Positions 34,801 to 45,619 of a DNA stretch of 64,000 bases are shown one piece after another. How positions within the stretch are numbered: the stretch's first letter is position 1; every line of letters begins with the position of its first letter. The notes under the pieces were generated by a model. That model had not been told where the DNA came from. It was given only the letters and a program-made list of their open reading frames with translations, and did not search any database. The stretch comes from Polytrichum commune (taxonomy: Eukaryota > Streptophyta > Polytrichopsida > Polytrichales > Polytrichaceae), in contig OX485806.1 in assembly GCA_950295325.1 (NCBI GenBank), positions 31,496,001 to 31,560,000 of the forward strand, written 5' to 3'. Made by a program: the position numbers and the translations under genes.

Positions 34801-36420
34801 ATCCGATATTTATGAGTATATTATGCATTCTTATATGACCTTCAACCAAGACCAAAATCAACTTAAGGGGGTCCGAATATATGACCCACCTTCAATTTCT
34901 ATCCATATTGACTTACCCTCAACCTTACAGTATGTGGACATGCCATTTTCAAGCACAAAAAAAATCAAAAAAAAAAATCCCGAGGGGGTGCCGTTAACGG
35001 CACCTGTCGGGGGCACCACATTAAAACCTCAAAATCTGATATTTATGAGTATATTATAGATCTTTATATGACCTTCAACCAAGACCGAAATCAACTTAAG
35101 GGGGTCCGAGTTTATGACCCACCTAAAATTTCTAGCCATATTGATTCATCCTCAACCTTACAGTGTGTACACAGGCCATTTTCAAGCACCAAATTTTTTT
35201 TTTAAAAAACCCCCGAGGGGGGTGCCGTTAACGGCACCTCTCGGGGGCACCACTTTATATCAGAGCCCAACATTTTCCTTTCTAATTGCACCCATACCCA
35301 AACCATGTCCATCAGCAGCGACCTATGCCCACCCATGCCCACCCATAGCATGACATGTGCGCACCCATGCCCACCCATGCGCACACATAGCATGACATGT
35401 GCCCACCCATGCCCACCCATGCTATTCAAATTGCGCCCATGTATTCAAAAATTATGTAATGTGTATTGTGTAATTGTGTAATTGTGCCCCACCCATGCCC
35501 ACCCATGAACAATAATATCGCAGCCATGCCCACCCATGCCCGCCTATGAACAATAATATTGCACCCATGCCCACCCAAAACCCATGGGTATGGGCATGGG
35601 TATGGGCGCCTGATGTAGGGCCCTGCTTTATATCCTCACAATCTGAACTTCACTCTCATATCAAGTACCATGTTCTGTCCTTCAACCAAGACCAAAATGA
35701 ACTTAGGGGGTCCGAGTATATGACCCACCTATAATTTCTAGCCATATTTGACTCATCCTCAACCTTGCAGTGTATAGACAGGCCATTATCAAGCACCAAA
35801 ATAAAATAAAATAAAACCCCCGAGGGGGGTGCCGTTAACGGCACCTCTCGGGGGCACCACATTACAAACTCAAAATCTGATATTTATGAGTATATTATGC
35901 ATTCTTATATGACCTTCAACCAAGACCAAAATCAACTTAATGGGGTCCGAATATATGACCCACCTTCAATTTCTATCCATATTGACTTACCCTCAACCTT
36001 ACAGTATGTGGACAGGCCATTTTCAAGCACTAAAAAAATAAAAATAAAAACCCCCGAGGGGGGTGCCGTTAACGGCACCTCTCGGGGGCACCACATTATA
36101 ACCTCACAATCTGATATTTATGAGTATATTATGCATCCTTATATGACCTTCAACCAAGACCAAAATCAACTTCAAGGGGTCCGAATATATGAGGCACCTG
36201 AAATTTCTGGCCATATTGACTCATCCTCAACCTTGCAGTGTGTAGACAGGCCATTTTCAAGCACCAAAAAAATAAAATAAAAACTCCCGAGGGGGGTGCC
36301 GTTAGCGGCACCTCTCGGGGGCACCACATTCTATCCTCACAATCTGAACTTCACTAGCATATCAAGCATCATGTTCTGTCCTTCAACCAAGACCAAATTG
36401 AACTTAGGGGGTCCGAATAT
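31830..36420. repeat. Palindromic ~235-bp satellite, second cluster, about 18 copies
   Basis: The unit is the same as at 27878-29220, in the same orientation. Palindrome centres fall about every 235 bp from near 31945 to 36305, with variants GTTAAC, ATTAAC, GGTAAC and GTTAGC in the middle. A ~470-bp higher-order repeat is seen (about 31920-32390 and 32390-32860), and another pattern repeats at 33360-34550. ORFs in this region are by-products of the repeat. Each unit could form a strong hairpin or cruciform. Confidence 0.95.
35266..35625. repeat. CACCCATGCC microsatellite-like patch inside the satellite array
   Basis: Irregular repeats of CCCACCCATG interrupt the palindromic array; near 35580 they occur in inverted form (GGGTATGGGCATGGG). 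It looks like an insertion or local expansion within the array. No coding content is supported. Confidence 0.8.
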
Positions 36421-36838
36421 ATGAACCTGAGTCTCCGCTGGACACTTCGGGTTTCATCCTCGGCCTTCAAATCCTACCTCACCTTACAATCAAACCCTCA
36501 ACAACAAAACCCTTCCACACCCTCGGGGGCACCCTTGAGCTCCAAAAGATTCCCTCAATTTTCAAAGTTGACTTCAGTCCTTGGTTTTACCTTCAAACCC
36601 TAAACCCGTAAATCTTTGGACCCACTCGGGTGCACCCTAGGGCTCTAGAAAGATTCCCTCAATATCGAAATTTGACTGCGCTACTAAGCCATACAATCAC
36701 TTCCGGAGGGGTGCCCTTGATGGGTCCTATTCTTTGGCTACTCTAAGCCCACCACTTTTTGGGCTAACTTCTATTCCGCGTCTAAATTCTTTCAAAATTG
36801 TCAAGTTTAGGGTCCGAGGAACCAACCTTCTGGTTCCA
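36421..36838. other. Spacer between satellite array and small basic ORF, nothing clear
   Basis: The sequence is C/T-rich on the + strand with phrases such as CTCGGGGGCACCC that echo the satellite. On the - strand it should hold the intron or 3' part of the small basic gene. No exon was identified with confidence. Confidence 0.45.
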
Positions 36839-37156
36839 TCAAGCTCGTCTCTTCAACCTCTTCCTCGCCACTCTCCTCCTGCGATGCTGGATTGGATGCG
36901 GGATTGGACTCTGTCCCCACATCCTTTGATGCTTCTCGACACTGTGATCCTGGGCTCTTGGATTTTGAGGGACCCAGAGATTCGATAATGTTCCGTTCTC
37001 CTCAGTGTCGTCAAAATCTAAAACTTTGTTAATTCCACTAGTGTCATATGTTTCAGGCGCCACCTTCTTCCTCCCCATCCTGCTCGACTTCAATTTCTTA
37101 GTGCTATTGAAATATAACTTCCCTCTCTTCTTTCTCCTCTTGATAGGGGCCTGCAT
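36839..37156 (-). pseudogene. Small basic protein of element A, frameshifted
   Basis: From ATG 37156 the product reads MQAPIKRRKKRGKLYFNSTK, then KLKSSRMGRKK and GINKVLDF. After EENGT the open frame turns Arg-rich, while the alternative frame is acidic and ends ...EEVEETSLMEPEG before a GT. That resembles the acidic tail of the outer copy (SDSEAHDAPRSDDRDDRDSD). A one- or two-base indel is therefore likely. The gene lies divergent to the transposase with the conserved intergenic blocks between them. Likely nuclear; basic head and acidic tail; function unknown. It may be the first exon of the downstream methyltransferase-like gene. Confidence 0.55.
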
Positions 37157-37370
37157 GTCACATGTCACCCTTCCTGTGCATGTCTACTCCAACACTCGCA
37201 AACCCTCCCGTCAATCAAACACGTCTTACGCCTCTCATGAAATTCATAACTTTTGACACTAAGTGAGAGGATATGAGTTTCACGAAATCTAAGACAAGAC
37301 TTTCCATATGTGACATTCCTTTATTTAATGCCTAATTGGGATTTCATTATACTTCCTATTCCTGTCCTGA

Positions 37371-37640
37371 AACGTCATGCCTAATTATGATTTCAGGCTT
37401 TATATCGGCGCCAACTAATAATATGTAATTGCCTGTCAAGTAGTATGTCTACCATGACTTGTACTCTCTTATTTTGTATATCGTGACAGCGTTACAAATT
37501 TTAAAAATATTAATGTTACTCTCGTTTAGAGTACCTCCGTCATGTGGAGCTTGTGTATCGCAGTTCTCTTTTGGCAGCACATTCCTAATAAATAGGTAGC
37601 CCACAATGTTGAGATTCCTCTTTCATATTTCCATTGTAAT
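37371..37640. promoter_or_regulatory. Conserved divergent promoter blocks, partly duplicated at 38337-38575
   Basis: Blocks shared with 19400-19600 include CTATTCCTGTC, TGAAACGTCA, GGCGCCAA, TGTCTACCATGACTTG and TATCGTGACAGCGTTAC. The stretch from TGTCAAGTAG through AATAAATAGG, CCCACAATGTTGAGA and CATATTTCCAT is present twice in element A, here and directly before the transposase ATG. The second copy, with TATA-like AATAAATAGG at 38528-38537, is the one next to the intact start. Confidence 0.6.
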
Positions 37641-37815
37641 ACATTCTAATCCTTCATGCTACAGTTTGTCACAATTTACATAAATACATATTGACTCTAT
37701 ATTGATCTAACAGGTTATCAAATATTCTAAGTGCATTGGTGTCTACCCTAAGTGTATATAATACCCGATTACTTGTACCCATTCCTTCATGTAATCTACT
37801 CATATTCTTCTCAAA

Positions 37816-38234
37816 TGGGTACTGACGCAAGTCCCCCCAACCTTCCTCCGTCAGGTGCTCCTAGTTCCTCTGGAATTCACACCAAGTTGACCATCGATGG
37901 TTCTTCAGACGTCAACATCATTAAGATTGCCAACCCACATGACTGCTCAGTTCCTCCGGTTGTCGTCGTTCACACTCCTCAACCACATACTCCATCTTTG
38001 CAGGCAGATGTTGCAGCGCTGAAAGAGGACAAGTCTACTTTACAAACTCATGCCTATTCTAGAGCAGGGGTTATTAAACCGGGCACTTACTCTAGATCCC
38101 TGTTTAGGAATGCCAAAGGTCAGAAACTCGATTGCGCAGCAAGCACTGCAGTTCATAGTTTGGGGATTGACCATTGCCATAAACATGACGGTGACAAATA
38201 TGGCAAAGGGCCCCATAAGAGTATTCGTCGTTAA
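37816..38234 (+). CDS. Hypothetical protein between duplicated promoter copies
   Basis: An ORF of about 139 codons from ATG 37816 starts MGTDASPPNLPPSGAPSSSG, has a Pro/Ser-rich first third, then a segment with VAALKEDKSTLQTHAYSRAG, and a His/Lys-rich end (CHKHDGDKYGKGPHK). No domain is recognised and no counterpart is seen in the outer element or copy 1. It sits between two copies of the transposase promoter region, so it may be an acquired fragment or a product of the duplication. Expression is unproven. Confidence 0.35.
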
Positions 38235-38546
38235 TAACAATGTTGCATTCTAATGTTTGGAATTTCCTATTCATGAGGTACTATCATGTTTAGTATATAT
38301 GCATGTTATTGGATTCTACTATTTGAAAAGAAATACTATCTTGTCAAGTAGAATGTCTACCATGACTTGACTGATATAATTTGGTATATCTTGACAGCCT
38401 TTCTGCTCCCTTTCAGACTCCTTGGTTTAGGGTGGGTCATTTTTAGAAGTATTTATTCATGCTTTCCTTCATTGTTCATCCGTCATTTGGATCTGTCCAT
38501 CATTGTTGTCTTTGGCCATTCATTTCCAATAAATAGGTTTCCCACA

Positions 38547-41500
38547 ATGTTGAGAAACCTCTTCCATATTTCCATCACCGCGCAAGGCCTCATTCCCCTC
38601 ATCATGGCTCATGTGCCTGCTAACGGAGAAGTCGGTATGGCAATCCTCAGAGCCGATGGAGAGAGAGTCCCACTTACCTTTCGCATGGATGACAGCGGAC
38701 TAGCTTACGTGACGTCCCAACGTCTAAGTATTCGGTTCGGTTTCAGAGCGGACACTATTGTTGTTGACGAGGATATTTTTGATGTTGTCACGTCTGAGCT
38801 TACACATACCCTAGGTCGCATTTCGCATCGTGATGAGAACAATAACATGTTTTGGACTCTTCATCCAGGTAGTTACCGAGTCTATGGCCTCACTGAATCT
38901 CAGATGGCTGCTTCTACTGAGATCCTCACTCCTCGCTCTTCCTCTACCTGCACCATTCAAACTCCTCTGCCACGTGATGTGAAGGTCAAGCTCGAACCCA
39001 GTCTCGAGACGCCTATTGTAGACAACTCTAGAGTAGAATCTGTAATTACACTTTCTTCAGATGACGAGGTCAGTCCCACCAAACCCCCGCCTCAGGTTAT
39101 AGTTGGTGGGGACGCTCCTAAAGTATATCCTTTGTCGCAAGATACTGTTAGCATAGTACCATTATTAAAACAACTTGCAGCAATGCCGGGAAAAAAAACA
39201 TTCTTAAAAAAATAGACTACTCGGTGATTAGACACGAGAGGGTAGAGTACCTTCCTGCTCTGTTCGATGGTGTTGTCATCTTCGAGTTGCCACACATTGG
39301 TCACACGGCCGCACGGTCACAGGCCAAGTCTATGCAGGGAATGGACAAGCCTTACAACGGCCATGTGTGGACCAAGACCATCACCACCAACATCACAAAC
39401 GACTTTGGTTTGTCCTTCCGTTCTTCCTCCTACGTTGGACACCTGCGTTGCAAGAACAAGGAGTGCGAATATCTGATCCGCCGACCTCGTATTTTCGAAG
39501 TCAACGAGACAGAGTTTGAAGGTTGTACCCTCCAAGCCTTTGTAGTGGATCAAGCACCCTCAACTGACTCTACGCTTGTTTGCAAGGTGTGTAAAGAACC
39601 CCCGACATGTATTGCTACATGTGGGGCTAAGATTTATTATGTTGCTGGCAAAATCAACCATACAAGAGCGTGTATCCACCTTGGAATTCACGATCACCCA
39701 GTCAATGTGGGCGACTACAGAGACACTAAGGCTGAGATCAGTGGCCTAATTGAAGAACAGATCGAGAAGACTCCCCAGGCTACCAGGAGTGCGGTTGTGT
39801 TGGAGGCTAGCAAAGTTCTAATTGGCAGTTATCTCCTTCAACCCGATGACGCGCCAACAAAGAAGCTTTCTCTTGAGGAACTTGTTCCAGTATTCGACCG
39901 GTGCAAGGACATGGCTTCCCCAAACATCCGCAACAAGGTCATGAGCTTCCGTTTCCTCAGAAGGTATGGTGTCATGGACTCTATCACCAAACTCCGTGGA
40001 ATCAGTTTATGGGCATTTGTGCAGGAGAACAAATTCCCAGGTCAAGGGGCAGATCTTGACAAGGTTTTTGTCTTTAAGATGTCGGAAGTCGGGCCTGGTA
40101 GTGGGGTAGACTTGGTGAAGCGTATGCAGCCCGGCGAAGATTTGGAGAATGCTTGGATTATGTTCGACCATGTGAAACGGGTGAGACAGTGGACCACAAT
40201 GGCATGCCACGTGTATGACTCCACGTATTGTCGTGTCATGACCATTGCAAGCTGTGACATGCAATCGGAGGATTGTGATGCCCAGATCGTTTTCTGGAAG
40301 AATCTCAATGTTGAGATGGAGAGGAATGGCGTTGTCGATACCAACTTCAAGGGTTTCATGGCCGACAGCACCCAGGCCAATTGGAATGCAGTTCGGGTCA
40401 TATATGGCAACGGGAAGAAGGAGGACCGCATGGATGACCGGGAAAGAACCTGTCAGTTTCACTGGACCCAATCTATGGTTAAGTATACCGAGAAATACAT
40501 CCCCGAAGAACTCTGGGAGCAACACAAGAAGATGTGCCACCAATATAGGACCGCCAGGACCATGGACGAAGCGGAAAACCTGTACCACGGGCTACGTGCA
40601 TGGTGGGTATCCGCCGGGGCAGTGACAGAGAAGGCACTTGACAAACTTGAGCTCTGGCTTGCATTCTGGCACTTCCGTTATCGCCAATGGGGAGGCTTCA
40701 TGACCGGGGTATGTTCTCCCAAAACTTGTTTTTTTTTTTTTTCTTTTCACTCTAATATGAAACAACTCTTCTCCAATTTCTAATTGCTTACACTATGTAC
40801 ACGCAGAAATTTACAGTAGAAGAACTAGCAGAAATGCCTTCATGTAATCTCGCCGAATCAATACACAACAAGTGGCTTCAATCGTCTGGAAACAGCGGCG
40901 GCGACCTCTATGTTGCTACAGTGGACGACTTTGTTCGAGGCTTCCTTCAGGTTGTCAATTACTACCAGTTCCTGAAAGGTGATGTTGGCGGTACAGGCCT
41001 TACAAAGAAAGAGCTCAAGCTAAGGTTGGCAGAGCGCAGGGCGAAGCAAACGGGTAATCCTTTAGTCCTCGAAGACCCCATGATGGACATGCCTGGAGCA
41101 GAAGAGTTCTGTACCCGGGTGCGTTGTATGGCTGGGGAAGAGGTGTTCGGGTCCACGAAGCGCAAAGCAGATCTACCTCTTGGAGCAGAAGAGGAGTCGC
41201 ACAGACCTGATAAGGTCAACTTCTCACATCCCCGTGCCTCTAGTAGGGCTGTCCGGACTCGTTCCACTGATATGCCCATAATTATTGAAGAGGAAGATTC
41301 CAATGTCCCGGAAGTTGCACCCCCGGCGCCACATGCGGATGATATCGTCCCGTCCCCCATCCCCGTGGGACGGATCAGCCACGTCACTGCCGTCGAGGAG
41401 ACTAGGGTGAACGTGAAGGAGTGGCACATCGCTCGGTTGCCAAAGACTTCTGCCAAATGTTGTTGGGCACAGAGAGCCGTCACCAAAAAGAAGTGTACTG

Positions 41501-42291
41501 AGAGAATCGTAAGGGGTGCAAAATCAACCCCTGCCCCTACGTACACCGGTCTATGGCACAGCACTAGGAGAAATGTGAAAGAGACCACAAAGTTTTTCTT
41601 CTGCTCAGATGATATCCATAGATGCGTTAAGGGTAGCAGGCGCAAATGGGTTGTTCAATACTCTGCGGAACAGGAGAGGCCAAGCATTCCGGATGTTTGG
41701 CCAGTGAAACTTGGGACTAACCTCAAGCAATGTGAGATCCTGGCCCTCGAGGCGGCCGGATTCCAACTGCCGCAGAAAGTGCCAGTCTCATCCAGAAGGC
41801 TATTTTCCACTGCACCATCTCCGGCAAATTTAGACTCCGTGCCGGTGCCAGCAGATGCAGACAGGTATCCTGGGAAGAGAGAAGGGAAGCTCGTTAAGCG
41901 CACCGCAACCCGTCCAAACCCTCAGCAGCGGTTATCCATGGGCTCTGCGGACTCCCTCAAAGCTCAACTCCGCTCGGTGACGATGATTCCTCACCCTGGC
42001 CATGGGTGCATCATTGCACTAGACTCGATGACGCCACCCGACGTGACACAATACCACATCACCATCAGTTCCCTCCCGGGTTGCAACTGCCCTGCATTCA
42101 AGAAGACAATGACCAACTTTCGAGGGCGGAGTCAATTCTCGTATTGCAAGCATGTTTACTATATTTTTTTAAAGGTCTGCCATCGCAATCCTGATGTAGA
42201 CCTTTTCATCCACGCGCCAACCTTCAGCTTCAACGAGGTCAAAGTAATTCTCGAGAGTGGAATTTTAACTCACCCTTTAGATCGGGCCTAG
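38547..42291 (+). pseudogene. MULE transposase of element A, near-complete, one frameshift
   Basis: Start MLRNLFHIS at 38547. Domains in order: N-terminal ~115-aa domain of unknown fold, acidic linker, zinc finger (HLRCKNKECEYL and CKVCKEPPTC with a later IHDHP), and the DDE catalytic region (VYDSTYCRV; FMADSTQANW then CQFHWTQS; NLAESIHNKWL). A SWIM finger (CNC...YCKH) follows near the end. An intron lies between about 40707 and 40806. At 39207-39215 the frame meets TAG after A AAA AAA; copy 1 reads through with one more base. A -1 shift there restores the family sequence. All catalytic motifs look intact, so this may be a recent mutation or a slippery site. Confidence 0.88.
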
Positions 42292-42780
42292 GATTTACTC
42301 TAAGTGTCCCTTTCTCCCATCAACATGATAGATGAAGTAGTGCCTATTCATCCATGTTTCTAATAGAGTACACCATATACTAAGTGATATAAGATTTTCA
42401 TTGAATAATTAAATATTATCAGCTCAAAAATATAATAAATATAATCGCATGGATTATTTTTATTCAGCTCAAAAAGTTGGATTACAATATTCAACCGTAT
42501 CATGTGTCTCTATACATATTGGGATCATCATTGGTTTTCATCATCTACTTAATTATTATATCACAATTTTACGATCATTTTGGCACTTCACGGTTCTCAA
42601 ACTAAATCAGACCATTTCAAATTCAGGGCATTTATTCTATTTAGTGCCCACACATTCCACGGAAATAAGTCCCAAAAATTTTCTATTTTTGGGCAGAATC
42701 TGGAATATTCTAAGTATATTCTTTTACTATTTTAGGGAATTCTAAATTTAATACAGAATCTATCCTATTTTTACCACATT
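42292..42780. other. 3' spacer of element A transposase, nothing recognised
   Basis: A/T-rich sequence runs from the transposase stop to the right terminal repeat. No ORF of note. Confidence 0.6.
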
Positions 42781-42825
42781 TCCGCTCTCCGCTCTCCGCT
42801 CACCGCTCGCATACAAGCCTCGTCT
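42781..42825 (-). repeat. Right terminal inverted repeat of element A
   Basis: Repeats of CCGCTCTCCG lead into CCGCTCGCATAC and end AAGCCTCGTCT. It is the inverse of the left end. The target duplication GTGTCTGAA follows at 42826-42834. Confidence 0.88.
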
Positions 42826-43609
42826 GTGTCTGAAAGGATGACATGGATGACTCTCTGGAAGTAAGTAACTCGGTAGATGCATCCATGAGAGAAATAGAGA
42901 TTCCGTAGGCCCGAAATTTTCCTGGCTTCAAGAACCAAACCTTCCCGTCATCATTCCTGAAAGAGAGTTGTCCAATAGTTTGAATCGCTTGAGGGGATTT
43001 GAATTCAAAAATTTCTTCCTCAATGTGGACAGACTCCTTTTTGAACAGAAATTGGAGAGCAAGACTTCGCTCATTGACTGTGGCATAACCAGCAGGACCA
43101 ACTGGAAAAGTGACTGGCACAGGATGATCATCAGCACGAATGAATGCTAAAGCGGAGGGCTGCATAGGGGTACTCGTCTCAAACAAATTCGAGTCTGAAA
43201 CAAGGACGTCCTCACTATCGGAATCGTCACTGAGGTTATGGATGGTATGATGATCAGGTTCTACTTTGACTTGTATAGGAACGAATGGATCAATGCTAAC
43301 AGTGGACGACTGTCGAGGAGTGAGTATTTCAATGGAAGCAGGCATAACAGAATCAGGAAGTCCATATGCTCGATACTTTCCGGGTTTAAGCGACCAAAAC
43401 ATACCGGCATCGTTCGTACTATGCAACTGACCAATTGCGTGCTGGAGGATTCCAAATTCATTGTCAAAAATCTCCTCCTCGACAAACAATGCATCTTCAC
43501 GAAATTGGAACCTAAGACTAAGCGTAGTTGAGCTAACGATGGCATAACCATTCGCACCCAAAGGAAACGTAATCGGCACAGAATGCGAATCAGCACGAAT
43601 GAAGGCCAT
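42826..43609 (-). pseudogene. MULE transposase of the outer element, N-terminal exon with duplicated domain
   Basis: From ATG 43609 the product contains the N-terminal domain twice in tandem. The first is AFIRADSHSVPITFPLG through EILTPRQSST. The second is AFIRADDHPVPVTFPVG through ELLTSRESSM. Copy 1 and element A have one domain. The last codons before element A are SSFQT, and the gene resumes at 25298 with PSLRKVKIEPGL. The reading frame is open up to the insertion. The function of this domain is unknown; the doubling might reflect a dimer-like arrangement or simple tandem duplication. Confidence 0.85.
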
Positions 43610-44208
43610 TGAACCGTAAACAACAGAGGAAGAAGAAGAGATTGGATCAAAGAGGGAATGCAAGAGACGATCTGAAGCTAGAGTTCTGCAATTTATAAGC
43701 TCCGGGTTAGGGATACCCTGAATCCAGACTACCAAGCTTTGTCTAATCATGTGCTGGTATACAACAGCATAAATAATTATAATTACTGTGAAACGTGGTA
43801 AGGAATCGCAATTAAAAAATGGATGGATCTCAACAACTATATGCATTAATTGTCCGCACCTTGAAATGAGCAACTTGACATGTCAGAAATGGAGTGGAAT
43901 AAGACGTGGGCATCGGAATTAGAAATTGACTGGAATAAGACGTGGGCTTTGACGGCGCAGGCTCTATAATACGAACACGACATATGTCCAGCATGGATGA
44001 TCCACATGTTCATCTATGTATAGTTAAAAACCCGCTGGAACAATTCAAAGAATGGATGGATTTCGGTAGTCGTTAAAATCTTCCCAGGCAATAAATATAT
44101 ATTTAAAAAAAAGTCCATGTGCACTTTTAGAAGAGTCTTGTAAGGCACGAAAATGTACACCTGTAAATCATATAAGAGCAATCGGAATTTGTAGTGTGCG
44201 AGAACAGA

Positions 44209-44479
44209 ATGCTGGGAGTGAGTGCAAGAAAGAGACGCAAGCGTGGTCTCCTCTTTACAAGTGCAAAGTCTTTGAAGCGGAACAGAATGGTTCGGACGAG
44301 GCGTTCAAGCGAGGAGAGGTGTGACATTACCGATATTGCGAAGGTGCTCAAATACAATGATGAAGGACAGGAGAACCAACTAGAAGGCATACCAGAAACG
44401 CAGGAAGGGGGTAGCTCAGACAGTGAAGCTCATGATGCCCCAAGGAGCGATGACAGGGACGACAGGGACTCAGACTCGG
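44209..44479 (+). CDS. Small basic protein of the outer element, first exon
   Basis: From ATG 44209: MLGVSARKRRKRGLLFTSAK, then SLKRNRMVRTRR, DIAKVLKYNDE and an acidic Asp-rich tail ending SDS before a TCG|GTAAGT donor. It aligns with the ORFs at 19808 and 37156. It is divergent from the outer transposase with ~600 bp between the start codons. This is the best preserved copy, with a basic head likely to bind nucleic acid or direct nuclear import and an acidic tail. It may be spliced to downstream exons. Confidence 0.55.
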
Positions 44480-44515
44480 TAAGTCTCGAAACTTAAAATT
44501 TTAGAACAAGAGTTG

Positions 44516-44811
44516 GGGCAAGCGGAACGGAAGAGGCTTTGTAGAGGCTAGTAGGGCGGGCATTGGGGAGGATAGTACGGCGGGCAGGTGCTAGTGAGAG
44601 GGTTAGGCAAGCGGTAACCCTAGAACATATCTAGCAGCACCGTAAACATTTCCAAGCTTTTGAGAGGGTGCGCAAGCTGTGGCAGATGAATCCTGCGCCG
44701 ACAACCATGGACACCAGGGAGGTCACAGCGGGCAATCAAAGAGGTAGTACATCGAGACAGCTTGGAGAGTCGTCGTCGACGGAGGTGCGCAACCTCGAGG
44801 GCGACATCGCA
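44516..44811 (+). pseudogene. Possible second exon of the small basic gene, with internal stops
   Basis: In one frame the text reads like protein (HRKHFQAFERVRKLWQMNP, then RQLGESSSTEVRNLEGDIA) and ends at CGCAG|GTGAGC, a good donor. In-frame TAG codons occur upstream (near 44538 and 44630). No homologue is seen elsewhere in the window, so this is a tentative exon relic. Confidence 0.3.
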
Positions 44812-44879
44812 GGTGAGCCTTGAATCCTGAAACCCTAATAAAACTTTGCGGGTTTCTTCATGCTTCTAGCCTTCAGAAA

Positions 44880-45225
44880 ACTTGTGCTTGTGCCTGTGGG
44901 TTGTAATCAGATTTCTTGTGGGTTGCTCTCTGTGGGTTGCAATCAGATTGCTTCTGGGTCGCTCTTAATGTGCTCTTAGGTCGCTCTTATTGTGCTCTCA
45001 GGTTGCTTAGATTTCTCTTAAGGTGCTCCCAGGTCGCTCTTAAGGTACTCTCAGGTTGCTTAGATTTCTCTTAATGTGTTATCAGGTCGCTCTTCATGTG
45101 CTCTCAGGTCGCTTAGATTTAAAAGTTGGAATTTTCATTGGGTGCCTGAGGCACCCCGCCGGTGCCGGCTAGGGGCTCTGGGCTGGACCCTGAGGGATCC
45201 TGGTTGCTCCCAGGTGGCTCTTAAG
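44880..45225. repeat. GCTCTCAGGTTGCT tandem array, left block
   Basis: Imperfect tandem repeats of phrases such as TGCTCTCAGGTCGCTCTTA and TTGCTTAGATTTCTCTTA. At 45114-45225 a ~112-bp composite unit contains GGGTGCCTGAGGCACCC, a 7-bp inverted repeat. The same composite unit recurs at about 49440-49555 and 50292-50405. Element C is inserted in this array. Confidence 0.88.
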
Positions 45226-45619
45226 GGGGAAACTCAAGTATGTGAGCGTAGAGCGTAGAGCGGAGAGCGGAAAATATAGATTTTGTTGGGTAATTTTAGG
45301 AGAAGCAGTGCCTATTTCCGTGGAATTAGAGATAGATGGAATTCTATATTTGGAAATGCACCCCATTCCCGTGGACATAATAACCCAAAATTGTTCGAGA
45401 AACCAACGGATCCTATAGGCGTGGAAGATTGCATTTTTTATCAAACATCTTATAGTATTTGTTTCAAATGTATCATATTCCATTAGGGCTGACGTCACCA
45501 AATTTAAATCAAAATACCATACACAAAATATATTATTGGTCAACAAATTGTAGCCAACCTCAAAAGTTACAAAAATGGGTAGTCAGTTCAAGTAGCTATA
45601 TACTGTAGTTTTCGGCCAT

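Larger units (their letters stand above)
25308..42825. mobile_element. Element A: 17.5 kb MULE-type element nested in the outer transposase gene
   Basis: The left end reads GGGGAAAGTTAGTATGCGAG and then GCGGAGAGCGGAGAGCGG. The right end, reverse-complemented, reads GACGAGGCTTGTATGCGAGC and then similar GAGCGG repeats. It has a 9-bp GTGTCTGAA duplication. Contents from left: the methyltransferase-like gene (leftward), large palindromic satellite arrays, the small basic ORF (leftward), a unique ORF, and the transposase (rightward). The plan matches the outer element in mirror image. Insertion interrupts the outer transposase between its N-terminal domain and KVKIEPGL segment, so element A is younger than the outer element. 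Confidence 0.93.

Noticed and set aside
27845-36280. Many 60-156 codon ORFs on both strands in element A
   Set aside because: They are all the same ~235-bp satellite read through; they share repeated protein text and end wherever the unit varies.
31830-36420. CRISPR-like regular spacing of palindromic repeats
   Set aside because: Units are ~235 bp, the spacers are themselves repeated, the host is eukaryotic and there are no cas genes. It is a satellite.
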